Shown piece by piece: positions 25,401 through 35,300 of a stretch of DNA of 64,000 nt; position 1 is the stretch's first letter; each line of letters opens with the position of its first letter. The notes below the pieces were generated by a model. It was given only the letters and a program-made list of their open reading frames with translations. It did no database searches and was not told where the DNA came from. The position numbers and the translations under genes are program-made. The DNA lies in assembly GCA_003254905.1 (NCBI GenBank), contig QANU01056703.1, forward strand, positions 280,391 through 344,390, given 5' to 3'. Origin of the DNA: Nissolia schottii. Its lineage: Eukaryota; Streptophyta; Magnoliopsida; Fabales; Fabaceae.

Positions 25401-27351
25401 CTATTTTCTCATCTTATACTCAATGAAACGCATCTTCTTCAACCTGCCGACCAATCTTTTGGACTTCATGCTCCCAAAACAGAGCAACCTGTGCTCTTTC
25501 TTAGACGAACCCATAGCACAAAGGGAGCTAGGAAGATTTCTCAGCATTATGTCCTCCCAAAGACTATTTTGCTTGGCACCTGTTTAACAGCTCTCTGTCC
25601 TCACAAAGGTTCGCGTATTTCGCCCTTTTTTGCCTTTTTTCAGCTTGTTTCAGGCTTTTCCAGCCTCCAGTAACCATGTTATCAACTTATCATAACAATT
25701 ATTGACTTATTGTTATTCGTTATGTCTTATTAATGATGTTTGTGCCATTTATGCTACAAATTCAAAGTATTAATGGTGAATATATCTCAAGTTTGGGTAG
25801 TTTTTTGAGTTTCAAACACCTATTTTCAGTACTAGAAATTATTTATATTGTGTTTACCGTCTTTGATGTAGTGGCCATCCTACTTATCCACTGTACCCCT
25901 ATAATGATTTGGGGTTAGCCGCTTTGCACCACTATACGAGTTCACCAACTATGTTATCAGGAAGTTTGATACCAACAAAAGGTAAACAATTCCATTAGCT
26001 ATGGAATAACAGCACATTATGAAGAGCATAAGGAAAAGCTGCTAGTCTGTTATAGATAACCTGAACAAAGAAAATAGCAATGGGATTCCCGCGCAAACAA
26101 GATATCCTCACATATCGGCATGGAGTGTAGTTTGTAGGGTAAATCATGTCACGTCTCGGTGCTTCACAACGTGGTCGAACTTTTTGGAATGTCTCTGGCT
26201 GAGAAGCAAATATTAATCAGTAAAGAATTTGCCATGGTACATTTCATCTTGGACAATGCATAGTTAAAGGCATCATAAGTCATACAAGTAATTGAAGAGG
26301 AAGATATAATCAATACAGCATCATTTTTCAAAAGGAATATCGATGACCATTGGTCACTGACTCACTGTCTAACAATTCTCAACTACTAACCTTGTAACGC
26401 AAGCCAACCGCAATTTCCCACTCGAGTACAGATTTGTTATAAATCCGTATATGTGACAATAGGGAAGGCTCCTGCAACGTAGACAACAACACATTCCATT
26501 CAAAAAAAGGCAAGGAAATGCATAATAATATATTTTTCACGCCAATTTTATTGCCCCTTCAAAAGTATTTTGCAGTAAGTTGGACAGCAATTCAAACAGG
26601 ATTAAAAGAACATCCTATCACACCAATTTTCCCCTCACATCTTTCCTATCCATTTCCGAAAAATGCTCAAAAGAACAATCAAAATCACCTCTCCAAAATA
26701 AACTGCCCAAAACCCAGAACATACAAAAACTGGAATTACAAACCACACAACGAGCAGTCGGGGTTTGCAACAAATCATTCGAATCACTAACCATTTTTCA
26801 CTAATTCATTATTTTTCAATTTTCATCCTGAACACTGAGATAGAGTAAAACACCAAACCTAAACACTAATTCAACGCCAGTTTATGATACGAAATAAAAC
26901 CCCAATCGCCAAAACCCCAACAACAATAAAAATTAAAAACAAAAAACTCGCAGCAGCCCTAGAGTTGAACCACCAACCAAAGAACACATTCTATCACTAC
27001 ACATCACCATACCAGACAGCACACAAAAACCGAAAATTGCGACGAAAACTTAGAAAAAAATTAAAAATTGAGAACAAAATATTTTCCGGCATTGTTGCCC
27101 AGGGGATTTTCTCGGGAACCAAACAACAGGCAAAGAGAAGAAGAAATAGAAGAAGAGTGGGCGAATAAATATGTATATACACGTACGTCGAGTTCGAGGA
27201 GAATCCACTCCTTGGTGTTGGTGGCGGTGGACCAGTGGGTGCGGAGGTCGGTGTCGAGAACGTGGAGTGCCTTCTGTGAAGGAGATTCTCTCGACGTCGC
27301 TTTCACCTTGTAAGGAAGAGGCTTCACCCGAGGTTCTAGCTCCACCTCCAT
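1..27351 (-). CDS. Large plant-conserved protein of unknown function, galactose-binding-like N-terminus (17 exons, 3' end outside window)
   Basis: Exons read on the minus strand in transcript order: 27351-27187, 26471-26391, 26198-26061, 22040-21930, 21830-21780, 21666-21566, 19471-19381, 18345-18214, 18066-17806, 17707-17629, 13100-13009, 12857-12774, 6801-6727, 4210-4163, 3855-3760, 2427-2198 and 1874-1. All junctions are GT-AG and the phases close, giving at least 1,236 residues. The last exon stays open for 1,874 bases to the window edge. Residues about 20-165 (ALHVLDTDLRTHWST, LLSHIRIYNKSVLEWEIAVG, YTPCRYVRISCLRGNP) have the order expected of an F5/8-type C or XRCC1-N/APC10-like beta-sandwich. 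That is inference. The rest looks helical (for example LLQDMTNRLLVFLPQLE) with a Ser/Pro-rich stretch near residue 560. No catalytic motif, signal peptide or clear membrane segment was seen. The start at 27351 was chosen because an in-frame ATG at 27471 would add only 40 low-complexity residues from a GAA-rich leader. I recognise it as a family conserved in plants but cannot name it. Confidence 0.9.
2893..3150 (-). mobile_element. RTE-type LINE, 5'-truncated, with target-site duplication
   Basis: On the minus strand the sequence encodes the end of a plant RTE reverse-transcriptase ORF: ESHLKWFGHVRRP, then GRPRKTIEENIRRDFEV, then RRLIHVANP. It finishes with the family's GTT-rich 3' tail (TTGTTGTTGT). 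In-frame stops show it is dead. It sits in the intron between the exons at 3855-3760 and 2427-2198. The flanks at 2876-2892 and 3151-3166 are near-identical (tacaatcattatacaa, one extra T on the left) and form the target-site duplication. Confidence 0.8.
3290..3415 (+). mobile_element. L1-type LINE 3' UTR fragment
   Basis: A T-rich stretch with 'tattttggaggattcctta' and 'tctcttaatctcaataaat', followed by a short A run. It resembles the 3' UTR ends of the L1 pieces at 16.4 kb and 18.7 kb in this window. No coding part remains. Confidence 0.4.
3444..3594 (+). mobile_element. tRNA-derived SINE, Au-like
   Basis: The head contains an A-box-like 'aaggttattgccttgtgacc' and a B-box-like 'aagttcaatcctgg' at about 3485-3498. 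It is followed by 'ggggtaaggctatgtac' and a tail reading 'gcactggaccgcctttttt'. The order and the T-rich 3' end match the plant Au SINE family. It lies in an intron of the large gene. Confidence 0.65.
4354..6537 (-). mobile_element. Very short RTE LINE 3' stub split by an LTR insertion
   Basis: On the minus strand the outer parts read as an RTE 3' end (TTGATCCATATAGCCGATCC, then a GTT-rich tail) at about 4370-4437 and the bases just before it in the ORF at 6493-6520. The stub is flanked by a direct repeat, taatgccacatttgaaca at 4354-4371 and the same with one change at 6520-6537. That gives a target-site duplication of about 18 bp. The LTR at 4438-6492 sits inside it, so the LINE came first. 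Confidence 0.7.
4438..6492. mobile_element. Solo LTR, probably Ty3/gypsy-type (fossil)
   Basis: A 2,055 bp block starts TGTAACACCC and ends GGGATGTTACA, the inverted ends of a plant gypsy-type LTR. It interrupts an RTE stub. The 5 bp on either side (agcaa and agtga) line up with agcgg in the uninterrupted RTE copy at 2.9 kb, so they fit an aged 5 bp target duplication. No primer-binding site, gag or pol was seen, so it looks like a solo LTR left after recombination. Small open frames inside it are not convincing genes. The imperfect duplication suggests a moderately old insertion. Confidence 0.6.
6861..7215 (-). mobile_element. Ty1/copia remnant: 3' LTR plus the end of pol (fossil)
   Basis: On the minus strand 7215-7120 encodes a fragment of a copia RNase H (HERTKHIKVDCHF). 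It is followed by an LTR-like segment running TGTTAGAATT...CTCTCAACA at 7115-6861. The LTR contains an internal tandem duplication of about 93 bp (6926 and 7019). The rest of the element is missing; it is an old broken piece in an intron of the large gene. Confidence 0.55.
7266..7313. repeat. (TA)n microsatellite
   Basis: About 48 bases of TA dinucleotides with a single interruption. Confidence 0.9.
7357..8622 (-). mobile_element. L1-type LINE, 3' part (copy 1)
   Basis: The minus strand encodes the region after the reverse transcriptase of a plant L1: RDHLVSWEV at about 8590, WRLRLESHSLWH, then FNFWEDNWVGDTSFRF, then a zf-RVT-like part (IWCIWLECSSRVFNDN, LSSAWCKAHN) ending near 7460. Several frame changes and stops mark it as dead. 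The 3' UTR (ccatagatag...ctcttatcctctta) is shared with the copy at 24.5-25.4 kb. The upstream part is cut by the copia element that begins at 8628. Confidence 0.75.
8628..10404 (+). mobile_element. Non-coding Ty1/copia-type element with two LTRs (TRIM-like fossil)
   Basis: LTRs at 8628-8816 and 10174-10404 start TGTTAAGAAT and end AACTTAACA. A primer-binding site complementary to tRNA-Met (tggtatcaaagtgg) follows at 8817, and a polypurine tract (gcttgaggggtgag) precedes the right LTR. A perfect 5 bp target duplication, gcact, lies at 8623-8627 and 10405-10409. The interior has no recognisable gag or pol, and about 500 bp of it is a later hAT-type insertion. The left LTR is about 40 bp shorter than the right one. 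The clear LTR divergence suggests it is not young. Confidence 0.85.
8942..9443. mobile_element. hAT-type non-autonomous element, copy 1 (nested)
   Basis: Its ends are inverted: ATGGTTATCAAACTC on the left and GAGTTTGATAACCTTG on the right. Near the left end it carries repeated 'aaactcgagt'-like motifs. It belongs with the copies at 23.5 kb and 57.1 kb. The flanking 8-mers (gtcccaaa/ctcacaag) match at only 5 of 8 positions, so this duplication is decayed or the ends are slightly off. It lies inside the copia element. Confidence 0.6.
10690..10872. mobile_element. hAT-like fragment rich in 'atagcgg' motifs
   Basis: Contains 'gtgttatcaacagcgg' followed by repeated 'aatagc', 'gctatag' and 'ccgcta' words. 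This composition also occurs near 14.0, 14.7, 24.3 and 25.9 kb. Limits are uncertain and no transposase was seen. Confidence 0.35.
10994..11406. mobile_element. MITE-like element with GGCCTGTTTG / CAAACTGGCC ends
   Basis: A 413 bp AT-rich block with inverted ends. The inner arms carry 'gaattgatttgaatt' and its reverse complement. No target duplication was confirmed and there is no coding capacity. Confidence 0.45.
11722..11891. mobile_element. Mutator-type MITE with 9 bp target duplication
   Basis: A 170 bp near-perfect hairpin: the left arm starts GGGAATAGATCCTCTCATG and the reverse complement of the right end is GGGAATGGATCATCTCATG. The 9-mer TATGTTGTG occurs exactly at 11713-11721 and 11892-11900. 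A 9 bp duplication with long inverted repeats is the Mutator pattern. Confidence 0.8.
13465..13505. repeat. (CA)n / (TATG)n microsatellite
   Basis: A CA run followed by 'tatacacatgtatgtatgtatgtg', in an intron of the large gene. Confidence 0.85.
13965..14775. mobile_element. Possible hAT-like element bounded by 'atagcgg'-type ends
   Basis: The left end has 'cactatagcggactggcgg' near 14020 and the right end has 'ctgctgcgatagccacta' near 14705. Between them lies AT- and GA-rich sequence with no gene. Limits and family are guesses. Confidence 0.25.
14867..15544. mobile_element. MITE-like element with GGNTTTGTTTGGGAGTT ends
   Basis: 678 bp. It starts GGCTTTGTTTGGGAGTTAGG and the reverse complement of its right end is GGGTTTGTTTGGGAGTTGGG. 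TA flanks it on both sides, consistent with a 2 bp target duplication, though other superfamilies remain possible. The interior is AT-rich and non-coding. Confidence 0.6.
16050..16520 (+). mobile_element. L1-type LINE, 3' end
   Basis: Encodes fragments typical of the C-terminal part of a plant L1 ORF2 (KSLWHRAIFAIVWCIWVKCN, then LWDRIRR) on the plus strand. A 3' UTR with 'aatgaaattcattttttatc' and an A run ending at about 16520 follow. The frame is broken. Confidence 0.6.
18480..18728 (+). mobile_element. L1-type LINE, 3' UTR and tail
   Basis: Contains 'ctattggtgggaaactcag'-like coding-end sequence, a T-rich 3' UTR and 'ctcaataaaattcattttt' followed by an A run. It matches the pattern of the piece at 16.4 kb. 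Confidence 0.45.
20207..20735. repeat. Three diverged tandem units of about 185 bp in an intron
   Basis: Units begin at about 20207, 20397 and 20580 with 'tagcaacagca(t/c)aa(t/c)ggc' or a close variant. Each contains 'cctgttctgatcc' and ends near 'aagcatgatata'. No coding potential was seen. They lie between the exons at 21666-21566 and 19471-19381. Confidence 0.65.
20990..21425 (-). mobile_element. RTE-type LINE, middle ORF fragment
   Basis: The minus strand encodes YWKQYKVVKKCFKKVVSKGK, then AGAFDVLYQSLGSKE. This resembles the linker between endonuclease and reverse transcriptase in plant RTE elements (KxYKVAKKxAKKAVSxAK...LYxxLGTKxGE). The frame breaks downstream. No target duplication was found. 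Confidence 0.5.
22160..23513. other. Intron stretch, nothing assigned
   Basis: Part of the 4 kb intron between the exons at 26198-26061 and 22040-21930. I saw AT-rich sequence, a short 'ctctctctcattgagagag' palindrome near 22362, and short frames without recognisable homology. Confidence 0.4.
23514..24101. mobile_element. hAT-type non-autonomous element, copy 2
   Basis: 588 bp. It starts CATGGTTGTTAAATG and ends GAGTTTGACAGCCTTA. Repeated 'aaactcgtaa' and 'gagtttac' words sit near both ends, as in the copies at 8.9 kb and 57.1 kb. The flanking 8-mers match at 5 of 8 positions. Confidence 0.6.
24255..25960. mobile_element. Possible hAT-like element interrupted by an L1
   Basis: The outer parts (24255-24535 and 25385-25960) share words such as 'gctatagcac' and 'ccgctttgcaccactata' with the fragment at 10.7 kb. 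An L1 3' part occupies the middle. Exact ends are not resolved. Confidence 0.25.
24535..25378 (-). mobile_element. L1-type LINE, 3' part (copy 2)
   Basis: Closely related over its length to the L1 copy at 7.36-8.4 kb, in the same orientation, with the same 3' UTR (ttcatcaagagaagagaatac) next to a T run at its left end. The coding frame is broken. It lies in an intron of the large gene. Confidence 0.7.
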
Positions 27352-27471
27352 TTCTTCTTCTTCCTCTTTTCGCTTCTTCTTGTTTCTTTCTTTCTCTCTT
27401 TCTCCAGGCTTAGTAGTAATGTCAATCACAACGCTTCGAACTGAGTGAACGGGGTGAGTGGAGGACGGCAC
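27352..27471 (-). other. Purine-rich 5' leader of the large gene
   Basis: On the minus strand the 120 bases before the chosen ATG are almost all A and G (GAGAAAGAGAGAAAG-type repeats) and stay open in frame to an upstream ATG at 27471. They would encode a Glu/Lys/Arg tract, which is typical of a translated 5' UTR rather than of protein. No TATA box was seen in the next 100 bases upstream. Confidence 0.5.
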
Positions 27472-27479
27472 TGGATCCA

Positions 27480-30190
27480 GTAAGTACTACAGTACGCTGC
27501 TACTACTGCGGCGGATTCTTAGACGGCCACTGAATCATAGCCATTAAAATTCTCATCCAATGGTTGTTATGAGTTGCTTTTGAAAGTCTTCAAAATTATG
27601 AATACTACCCACGAAAACTTAAGAATTAAAAAAAAAAATTTTAAAATTAATGTTAGGATTTGTTTGACTGTTGTGTTCTCATGTTCAACATACCACAAAT
27701 ACCAACACACGAAAGTACTTGTATGACACCATGCACATATTAAAAGTACCCAAAAAAATTTATGATTAGTTGTGTTTAAGCGTGTATGAATTATATTTAA
27801 GAGTTTTTTCAGTTGTGTTCATGTGGTGTCCAAATAAAAAAAATTAAATATTAAATAATGTATAATAATATGAATTTTTAGAAAATTAGCCAGACATGAT
27901 ATCTTGAATATTTAGTATATTTTAAAAGGGGTTTAGAAAATATTAAAAATTAGTAGTTTGATATCAATTAATAAAAATATTAAGGAATTATTATAAACAT
28001 TTAATTTTATACTTATATATGTCTTAACTGTATCCTGTAAAATTTTGAAATTGGTTTGTCGTCGTGTCGCATGTCATGTGTCTGTGTCAGTGCTTCTTAG
28101 GTTGTTGATATTCTTAGAGTGTTTTTTCATAAATCGAGAACAATGTTGATAACTTAGTGGCTCAGGAATTTAAGATCGTTTCATGTTTAAAGTCAAGGAT
28201 CGAACATCTAACATTTAGTTGAAAAAAATATGAGCTTTTTTCACTCAACCACACCCTTTAAATTGATTAGATCGATTTTGGGTTAACCTACTTTAAAATT
28301 ATAATTTCATTTAGAGACCATGCGGTCACTAATTCCACAATAAAAGTTGTTGTATTAGTAGTAGTAACTCCATTTCCCCATCTCTCAAGGACAATTTTTA
28401 GTAAGAACCTAAGGAAATGTTTAATTATAGAGTAAAACTTTATTTTGGTCATTCTAAAGTATAACAATCATAATGTTAATCCTTCAAATTCATAACATGT
28501 TGTCACATGATTAGTTGGTGTGAGAAAAATACACGTGGTTTATCACATTACCAAGTAACAAAGTATTGGTCTTAGGAACAAAGTATCGTTCACATGAGGA
28601 CAGTTATGATCACAATTTACAAATGCAATAAAATATTACAACTCTAGAGTCGAATCACGAAAAAAGAATTTTTAGAACATAATTTCAAGTAATGACAATT
28701 AAATATGACAGAAATTAAAGACGCAGATCAAGCAAATAGGATTTGGTTTAGAGATTAAGGCGATTACGACTCCGATTTCACCACTAATATTCCCCCAATT
28801 CCACTTTCTTTGTTATTCAAATTATTTTTGAAGGACAACCTAGATTCTTATTCTAACGCAAGTCTTGCTCGAGATCATGTGTATCTCCTATGAACGACCC
28901 AATTAACCAATCTCTTAAAATTAATCTAGTTTGCCTAGAGATTAGGTTTTATGAATCTTTTGGTAGCTTATGAGGCCAAGGATTGCATCACCCTCTATTC
29001 TTATCTCTAAGAAATAACTAAGTGATGATCAATTTCTCATTATCACCTAGGTTTCTTTTCTCAAAGTTCCCCTAGGTTTATTAATAATCCATTAATGGTC
29101 AATTAACAAAAAGCATTAAGCATAGATAAATTGATTCACAAACAAACACAATTGAATAACATCGAAATTGGAATTAAGAGAAGGTATTAGGGTTATATCA
29201 TCATCTCAATCCAAAGGGAAATTAGTTCATAATGTAAAAACTGAAAGTATGAATAAATAATAAAAAGATAGAGAAATTGGAAAAATTTTGTGTGCTTATC
29301 AAATTAGTTTGAGGAATTATCATTGCATGCACTGTTTAAAATTGGTAGCAATTTATGAGAATTTGCTTGCTTATGCTTAGCTTATGTTGAGACAAACCCT
29401 TGAAACTTAGTTGATCCCAATGAAAATAAGCTTAAGTGAACCATTAGCTAGAGAGATGATCTAGGTCATGTTTGAAACCCATAAAAGCAAGCCTTACAAC
29501 CCACCTTTTATGAAATTCTCCCTAGTTACCCTTTTTGAGCCATGAAGAAGCCTCAATTTTTTTGTCGAACAATCTATTAACCTATGGGGCCTTATTTGAT
29601 TTAACACTTTTGATCCCTATATACCTTTACACCTACACTGCTAAAGTCATTTCAGAGCATATTCCCCCAAAAAAATTAAGCATCTCATGCTTCAATCCAA
29701 TGTGGTTGCAAGGGAAGTGCAAAGGGTGAAAGGAAGAAAATGAAGTGAAAAGAAGAAAGTGGAAGAAAAATGGAAAAAATATAGACGTGAGAAAAAAGTA
29801 AAGACAAATCCAAATGGAAGTGAACAAAGATTGAAGGAAACAAAGGAAAGTAGACCACCGAAGCAACAAATGAGGCATGAGCGTGCAACCAAAAACAAAT
29901 TGGGTGTACCTTTATGTAGTAGGTCCAGGAAATAGGGTTCCTTAAGTTGAGGGTATCAAAAATAATTCTAAATAATTATTCCATCATATCCTACCTAAGT
30001 CGTACGTTACAAGCTCAGAAAATTCCATTTGATCTCTAGTCTAGTGCTAACTTGAGTGGAAAGAATGAAGGAAATATATTAAGTGATCAGAATCTTATCT
30101 CTCCTTAATCTTTGCATAAGCATGATCTGATTGAGTGATTGGCTTACCATAATACACACATACAATGCGATATTTTCCACAGACAAAATG
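27480..30190. other. Intergenic AT-rich region, no gene seen
   Basis: No convincing exon. 27.65-28.1 kb has a possible transposon fragment ('gtcgtcgtgtcgcatgtcatg'). 28.45-29.2 kb resembles non-coding LTR-type sequence but has no terminal repeats I could pair. GA-rich and T-rich tracts at 29.7-29.9 kb give only low-complexity frames. Confidence 0.4.
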
Positions 30191-30229
30191 TGCTTCATAC
30201 CTGTTTATGCTAAGTTTTCAAGTAGGGCA

Positions 30230-31600
30230 ATGCTCACTTGAGACATGAGCAACATTGTCTGCTGGAGCTTGTTGTGCTACATTTTTCTGCTGGATCAAAG
30301 AAAGAATGCTTTGGTATTACTCCTGTGCGAAGCCAAATCCCACATTTTGCTGTTGTTCTTGTCCAGTTTTGTTCAATTCTAAATCTCCTGTTGCCACTGA
30401 GTTTGTTGAAGAATTTTTAGACTTCCAATGTGCAGGATAGCCTATAATCTTAAAACACTCTTCATAAGTGTGTCCTGATTTGCCACAATTCGTGCAGGAC
30501 TTGCCATTTTTCTTGCCCTTTCCTCTGGATTTGTTGCTAGCAACATCATTGATTTGGATCTTTCCTTCATCATCTAGATCGCCATCAATTTCACGCTCTT
30601 GTTGTGCAACAAGAGTAAAAACTCTTTTCAATGAAGGAAGTGTATCCTTCATTAAGATCTGAGATCTAACAGTAGCAAATCTATCATCTAGACATGTGAG
30701 AAACCTCAAGATATAGTCCTGCTCCCTATGGACACGATTGTTTCTAGTTCCAAGACAAGTGCACCTAACGGCACAAGTGCAATCAATGCAAGGCCTATAA
30801 TTCTCTAATTCTTCCCATAGAGCCTTTAATTCAGTGAAATATTCAATCACAGTCATGTTACCTTATTGCAACGTATACAAATCGTGTTGAAGCTTTGCTA
30901 TTCTTAAAAAAATCACTTTGTGCAAATCTTTCCTTCAAATCTCTCTAAATCGCAGCCGCATCATCGATTCCATCTATGCTTCTGGCAATTGCCGGAGAAA
31001 CAGAATTCATGATCCAGGAGTGAATCATCGTGTTACATCTTTCCTAAGCCTCATAGAGTGGATGAAATTCATCAGGATTCACAATTTCTCCGCTTAAGAA
31101 CTTGAACTTGTTCTTAGCTATCATTGCGCACCTCATTGATCTACTCCACCAATGATAATTGGAACTAGTAAGAAGTGTTGGAACTATGACTAGCGATGGA
31201 TTCTCACTTGGTGCAAGTAATATGGACTAATCGGATTCAAGAGTGGATCACCATTATTGCCTCCTGAAGCTTCAGACAGTGAGCTTCCCGCAATGACATT
31301 TCCTCTGTTAGCTTGTGGCTGTACCATGGTTGAACGCGCAGCAGAGCTCTGAGGATCAGAGCTCTGATACCATAATGAGAAATGTAGATGAAAGAAGCTA
31401 TGCTTCGTGTTGCTGATAGAAAAACTGAACTCACTTCATTCACTGTGTTGTGATGTGTTTATATACAAAGAAGATGGTCTACCATATGCCTCACTTATTG
31501 AGGCTACATAATAACATTCCCTAAAGAAACAAACCCAGTGGCTTGTAACAACCAATTGGTTACAGAACAGAAATGGAAACTAATTGGTAATGGAAACTAA
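30230..31600 (-). mobile_element. Ty1/copia fossil: 5' LTR, primer-binding site and gag only
   Basis: On the minus strand an LTR-like segment ends near 31377, with the primer-binding site TGGTATCAGAGC next to it. Then comes a gag region at about 31330-30317 with a copia-type core (FTELKALWEELENY, QILMKDTLPSL) and a zinc knuckle CTNCGKSGHTYEECFKIIGY. Protease, integrase, reverse transcriptase and the second LTR are absent. The outer limit of the LTR is uncertain and could lie as far right as 31770. It is a broken old copy with a few disruptions in gag. Confidence 0.7.
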
Positions 31601-32327
31601 CATAACAGAAAGGGAATAGAGAGGGAATGAATCAGTTAGAAGCAGCAGCAGTCGTCTGCTCTGCTTTGCTTTACTCATCCTCATGCTTCATTCGTACTAG
31701 CCAGCACCACCATCACCAACCTCTCTCTCCACGCCTCCATCACTGGCGCCAACTCTCACCCACTAACAATTGGATATGGTCTTCCGCCCATCACTTACGC
31801 CACTGACAACGCCTTTAACACCAACACCCACGTCCTGAAAATCACTACGCAACACTAATTGATGTTGGCATCACAAACCTCACTAGTTATATTTGTTCAC
31901 CAAACTCAACAAATTAAGCACAATTCCCTGTAAGGTTAGATCTAGTTTAGAATTAAACATTTCGTAAATGAAAAACCAAGAAGGGTCTAGATAATTGCCG
32001 AATTGGTAAAGAACAAAGATTAAATCATCTTGAAAAGTTAGTCGGCTCCTGCTTGCTCATTAAAAACTCAAAACCGAGGCCCCTGAAGTGACTATAAGAA
32101 CAAGAGCAAATGGGACAAAAGGGAGTCCATCATATCTTTAGCCATTAGATAAAGAAATGCATGGTATACCAAGTCTTACTTAGTGCACTATAGGCATAAA
32201 TTTTTACAAGTGGCACGGTGCATGCGGTATCTTCCTCTTGCACCACAGCACGTGCCTTAAAATGAGTAGTACAATATTTTTCATAGGACAAATGTGGTTA
32301 TGAAGCTACGTTGTATGCTTTGTTGAT

Positions 32328-35300
32328 TCAATTTATATTTCTTTCAAAATTGTGATAAGCTTTTCTAGTCCGCAAGTAGAGCAAGAAGCTTGAAACCAAT
32401 CCCACCATTGAAATGCAACCCCACCATATAAATGTCTGAAGGTAGCACTTCCTCCCCATGCACATGGTCATTTCGCGCAGCCATATCGGCTCGCGCCTTG
32501 TGCTTCGGTCTGCGTTCGAGTCATAAACCAACGCCGCAAGAAGGCCATAGAGGCAGGAACCTAACGGAATGTTGGTGATGAGGATGTTGTGGTTCACCCC
32601 GACGCTGTTCGGGCCGAATAGCTCCGATGTAATAGATACTGCGGCAGAGAACACAAACCCAGAGCTTAGCCCGATCAAGCTCGTGCATATCTGCAATGCT
32701 TCGCTGCTGCCAGAAATGGCCAGCAGAATAAATGCAATTGGGGTTGGCACCAATGCTGCTGCAAACCATCCTGTTCTTGCGAAGTGTATCTTCCTGCATT
32801 GCCATACACTATTAGTGGATTAATGTAAACGAAAAATATCATATTATGAAAGAATTGTCAGAAATATTTGCCAAAAGAGTTGCCATGTTTATTAGGATCT
32901 AGAACGAACAATTAGCCCTATACCAACTGAATTTATCATAACTACCCTGGGATTTAGCTAAACTCTGAAAACTGTGACTAATTTGTTCTTCCTATTCGTC
33001 ACTCGCTTCTGAGATTTAATTGACTTAAACATTTTGGCCCATGAAATCTGTAATGAGTATACCATGCTATATAGTTCTAAAAACTTTTAAGTAAATGAAG
33101 TTGTACCAATTGAATCACTTATGGGTCACTTCTTACTTTCAGGGACATTTTTAAGTCAATTTGAATGCAGTTTAAAAGTGACCTATATAAGTGAAGAGAA
33201 GGAGTGCTACTTAAAGTAGAGCTTTTAGTTCATACCCGCTCAAGAAGTCAGGTGCAGCCGAGAGAAGGCGGCCAAAGAAGGAACACGTGGAGTAGAGCGT
33301 GACGAGAGAACTAGTCTGCGAACCGTGTCCCAGTGACTGAGAAATCTGGCCCAAGTTGTTGCTGTATGCCAAACCAATCGTCCCTCCGCAGAAATACGCC
33401 ATGTAGTAAAGCCAGAAGTCCCATCTACGCACCAGCAGCCTCGCCGTGTGCTCTTCGCCGAGCACCGCGAGCCGGTCTTTCACCAGCGCAACCTCGAAGC
33501 AACATTTCGCCTCTGCTGCACTTCTTGCACTGCCATCACTTCCCCCATCCTCATCATTACCAATGAGTTCTTTGTGAAGCTCATAATCATGATCATAACC
33601 ATGGTCATCATAATCATGATCAAGGTCAACGAGGTCGAAAAACCATTCTCTAGAATTCACAATTCCAGGCAAGAACAAGAGCAGTACTAGTAGTAAAGCC
33701 GCGCCCGCAAGGATGACCCGAGCCATGGCTGGGCTAGAAGAGAGGGAGTGCAGGAAGAGGAGGTAGAGTCCTGTGACGAGCGCAAGGGCGTTGAGGCAGA
33801 GGAAGACGGAGGAATCGCGCCGGGCCGCATCGGCAGAATGCGGCTGAGGAGGCTGCGGTTGCCGGAGAATCGGGAAGAGCACCACGGCGGAAATAAGTAA
33901 AGGGACGACGGCGTTGAGCAAGAGGTAGAGAGTGTCGTTGTTTGAGGTTATTGCATTGGCGATGAGAGTGTACAAGGCCGCAGTTACGCCGCTGAAGCTG
34001 ATGCTTAGGGACAGTGCGAGCGAACGGTTTGTTGGGAAGTGTTTGATACAGAGGACATAGCAGATTGTGTTGAACCAGCAGATGCTACACCCTGCGATCA
34101 AGCATAGGAAAAATACCTGTTCATGAACAATATTGCTTTGTTAATTAATAGCAATAAACTTTGGAAACAGGCTTATATGCTTCTATATAAATTTTCAGAA
34201 AAAGAAAAAAAAAAGGTTCAATTTTATACAGGTTTTAGTACACCTCTTATGATATCTGGGATTGATGCGTAAATAGTTGTGTGTTTAGTTATGCTTATGG
34301 TAAACACGGTGAGATAGTTGACAATGCATGAGAAATCATTTCACCATATTTGTCACTTACATCCACTCTTATTTATACATGACAGTACATGATAGTACTG
34401 TGTTTTTCATCTTTAATATATATATATATATATATATGTTTTGTAATTTCCTTTTTCTACAGATTGGCTACCCTCTACTCAGATCCTTCACACAATCACC
34501 TACAAGATGGAGATTGGAGAATGGTGGTTGAACCAACAGAATGATGAAGAACTAACATCCAAAGAATGCTTTTGAACCAACAGAATGATGAAGAACTAAC
34601 ATCCAAAGAATGCTTTGAAGTACAGATAAATCCAATGCTTTGAACCACTCAATCCTATGTTGGTTGGATTGACCCGAAAAGAAAGAAAAAAGAACAAAAA
34701 ATTCGGGAAACCGCCCCAAAGCTGGTGAGCTAATCCTAACCAATTTACTGCTATGAGAACAACTCCCCAACCAACATTCTCGTTAGCTTAAAAAAAGGGA
34801 ATTATTTAGCCACAAACTTATTTTATGTAGTCTTATTATAGTTTGATTTTTTTGTTACAGAATTATTTTGAGTAAATATCCGAATTGATCATGACATCTT
34901 CAATTTGGCAATAGTTTGGTTATGAAAAAGTTTCTAATATCAATTTAAGCTTTGACATTTTAATATTTGACATCAAATTCATCTCATTATCCCTTAAGAT
35001 CCTAAGTGGACTCTTACTTTTGTATAGTATAAGCACATGAGATTAAAATATGTGATAAGATTATTTTATTTTATTTTTTTGTTTTCTTACTTTTGAGACT
35101 TAGCTTGCCTCTTTGCTATCATTATAAGAGAAATTATATATGCACTAATTTGGTATGAGATACTTCATTCATGGTGTCTCACACCAAAGAGTTCATATAA
35201 CATAACTCTTATTATAACCTTGTGTAGGAGTTTCAATTAATGCATATTGCGTTGTTATGAAGTTGTGTTTTAAATTAATAAAAGCTAAGAAAAGCAAAGA

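Noticed and set aside
27068-27413. Plus-strand frames over the first exon of the large gene
   Set aside because: They are antisense shadows. The minus-strand frame has the conserved protein and correct splice donor.
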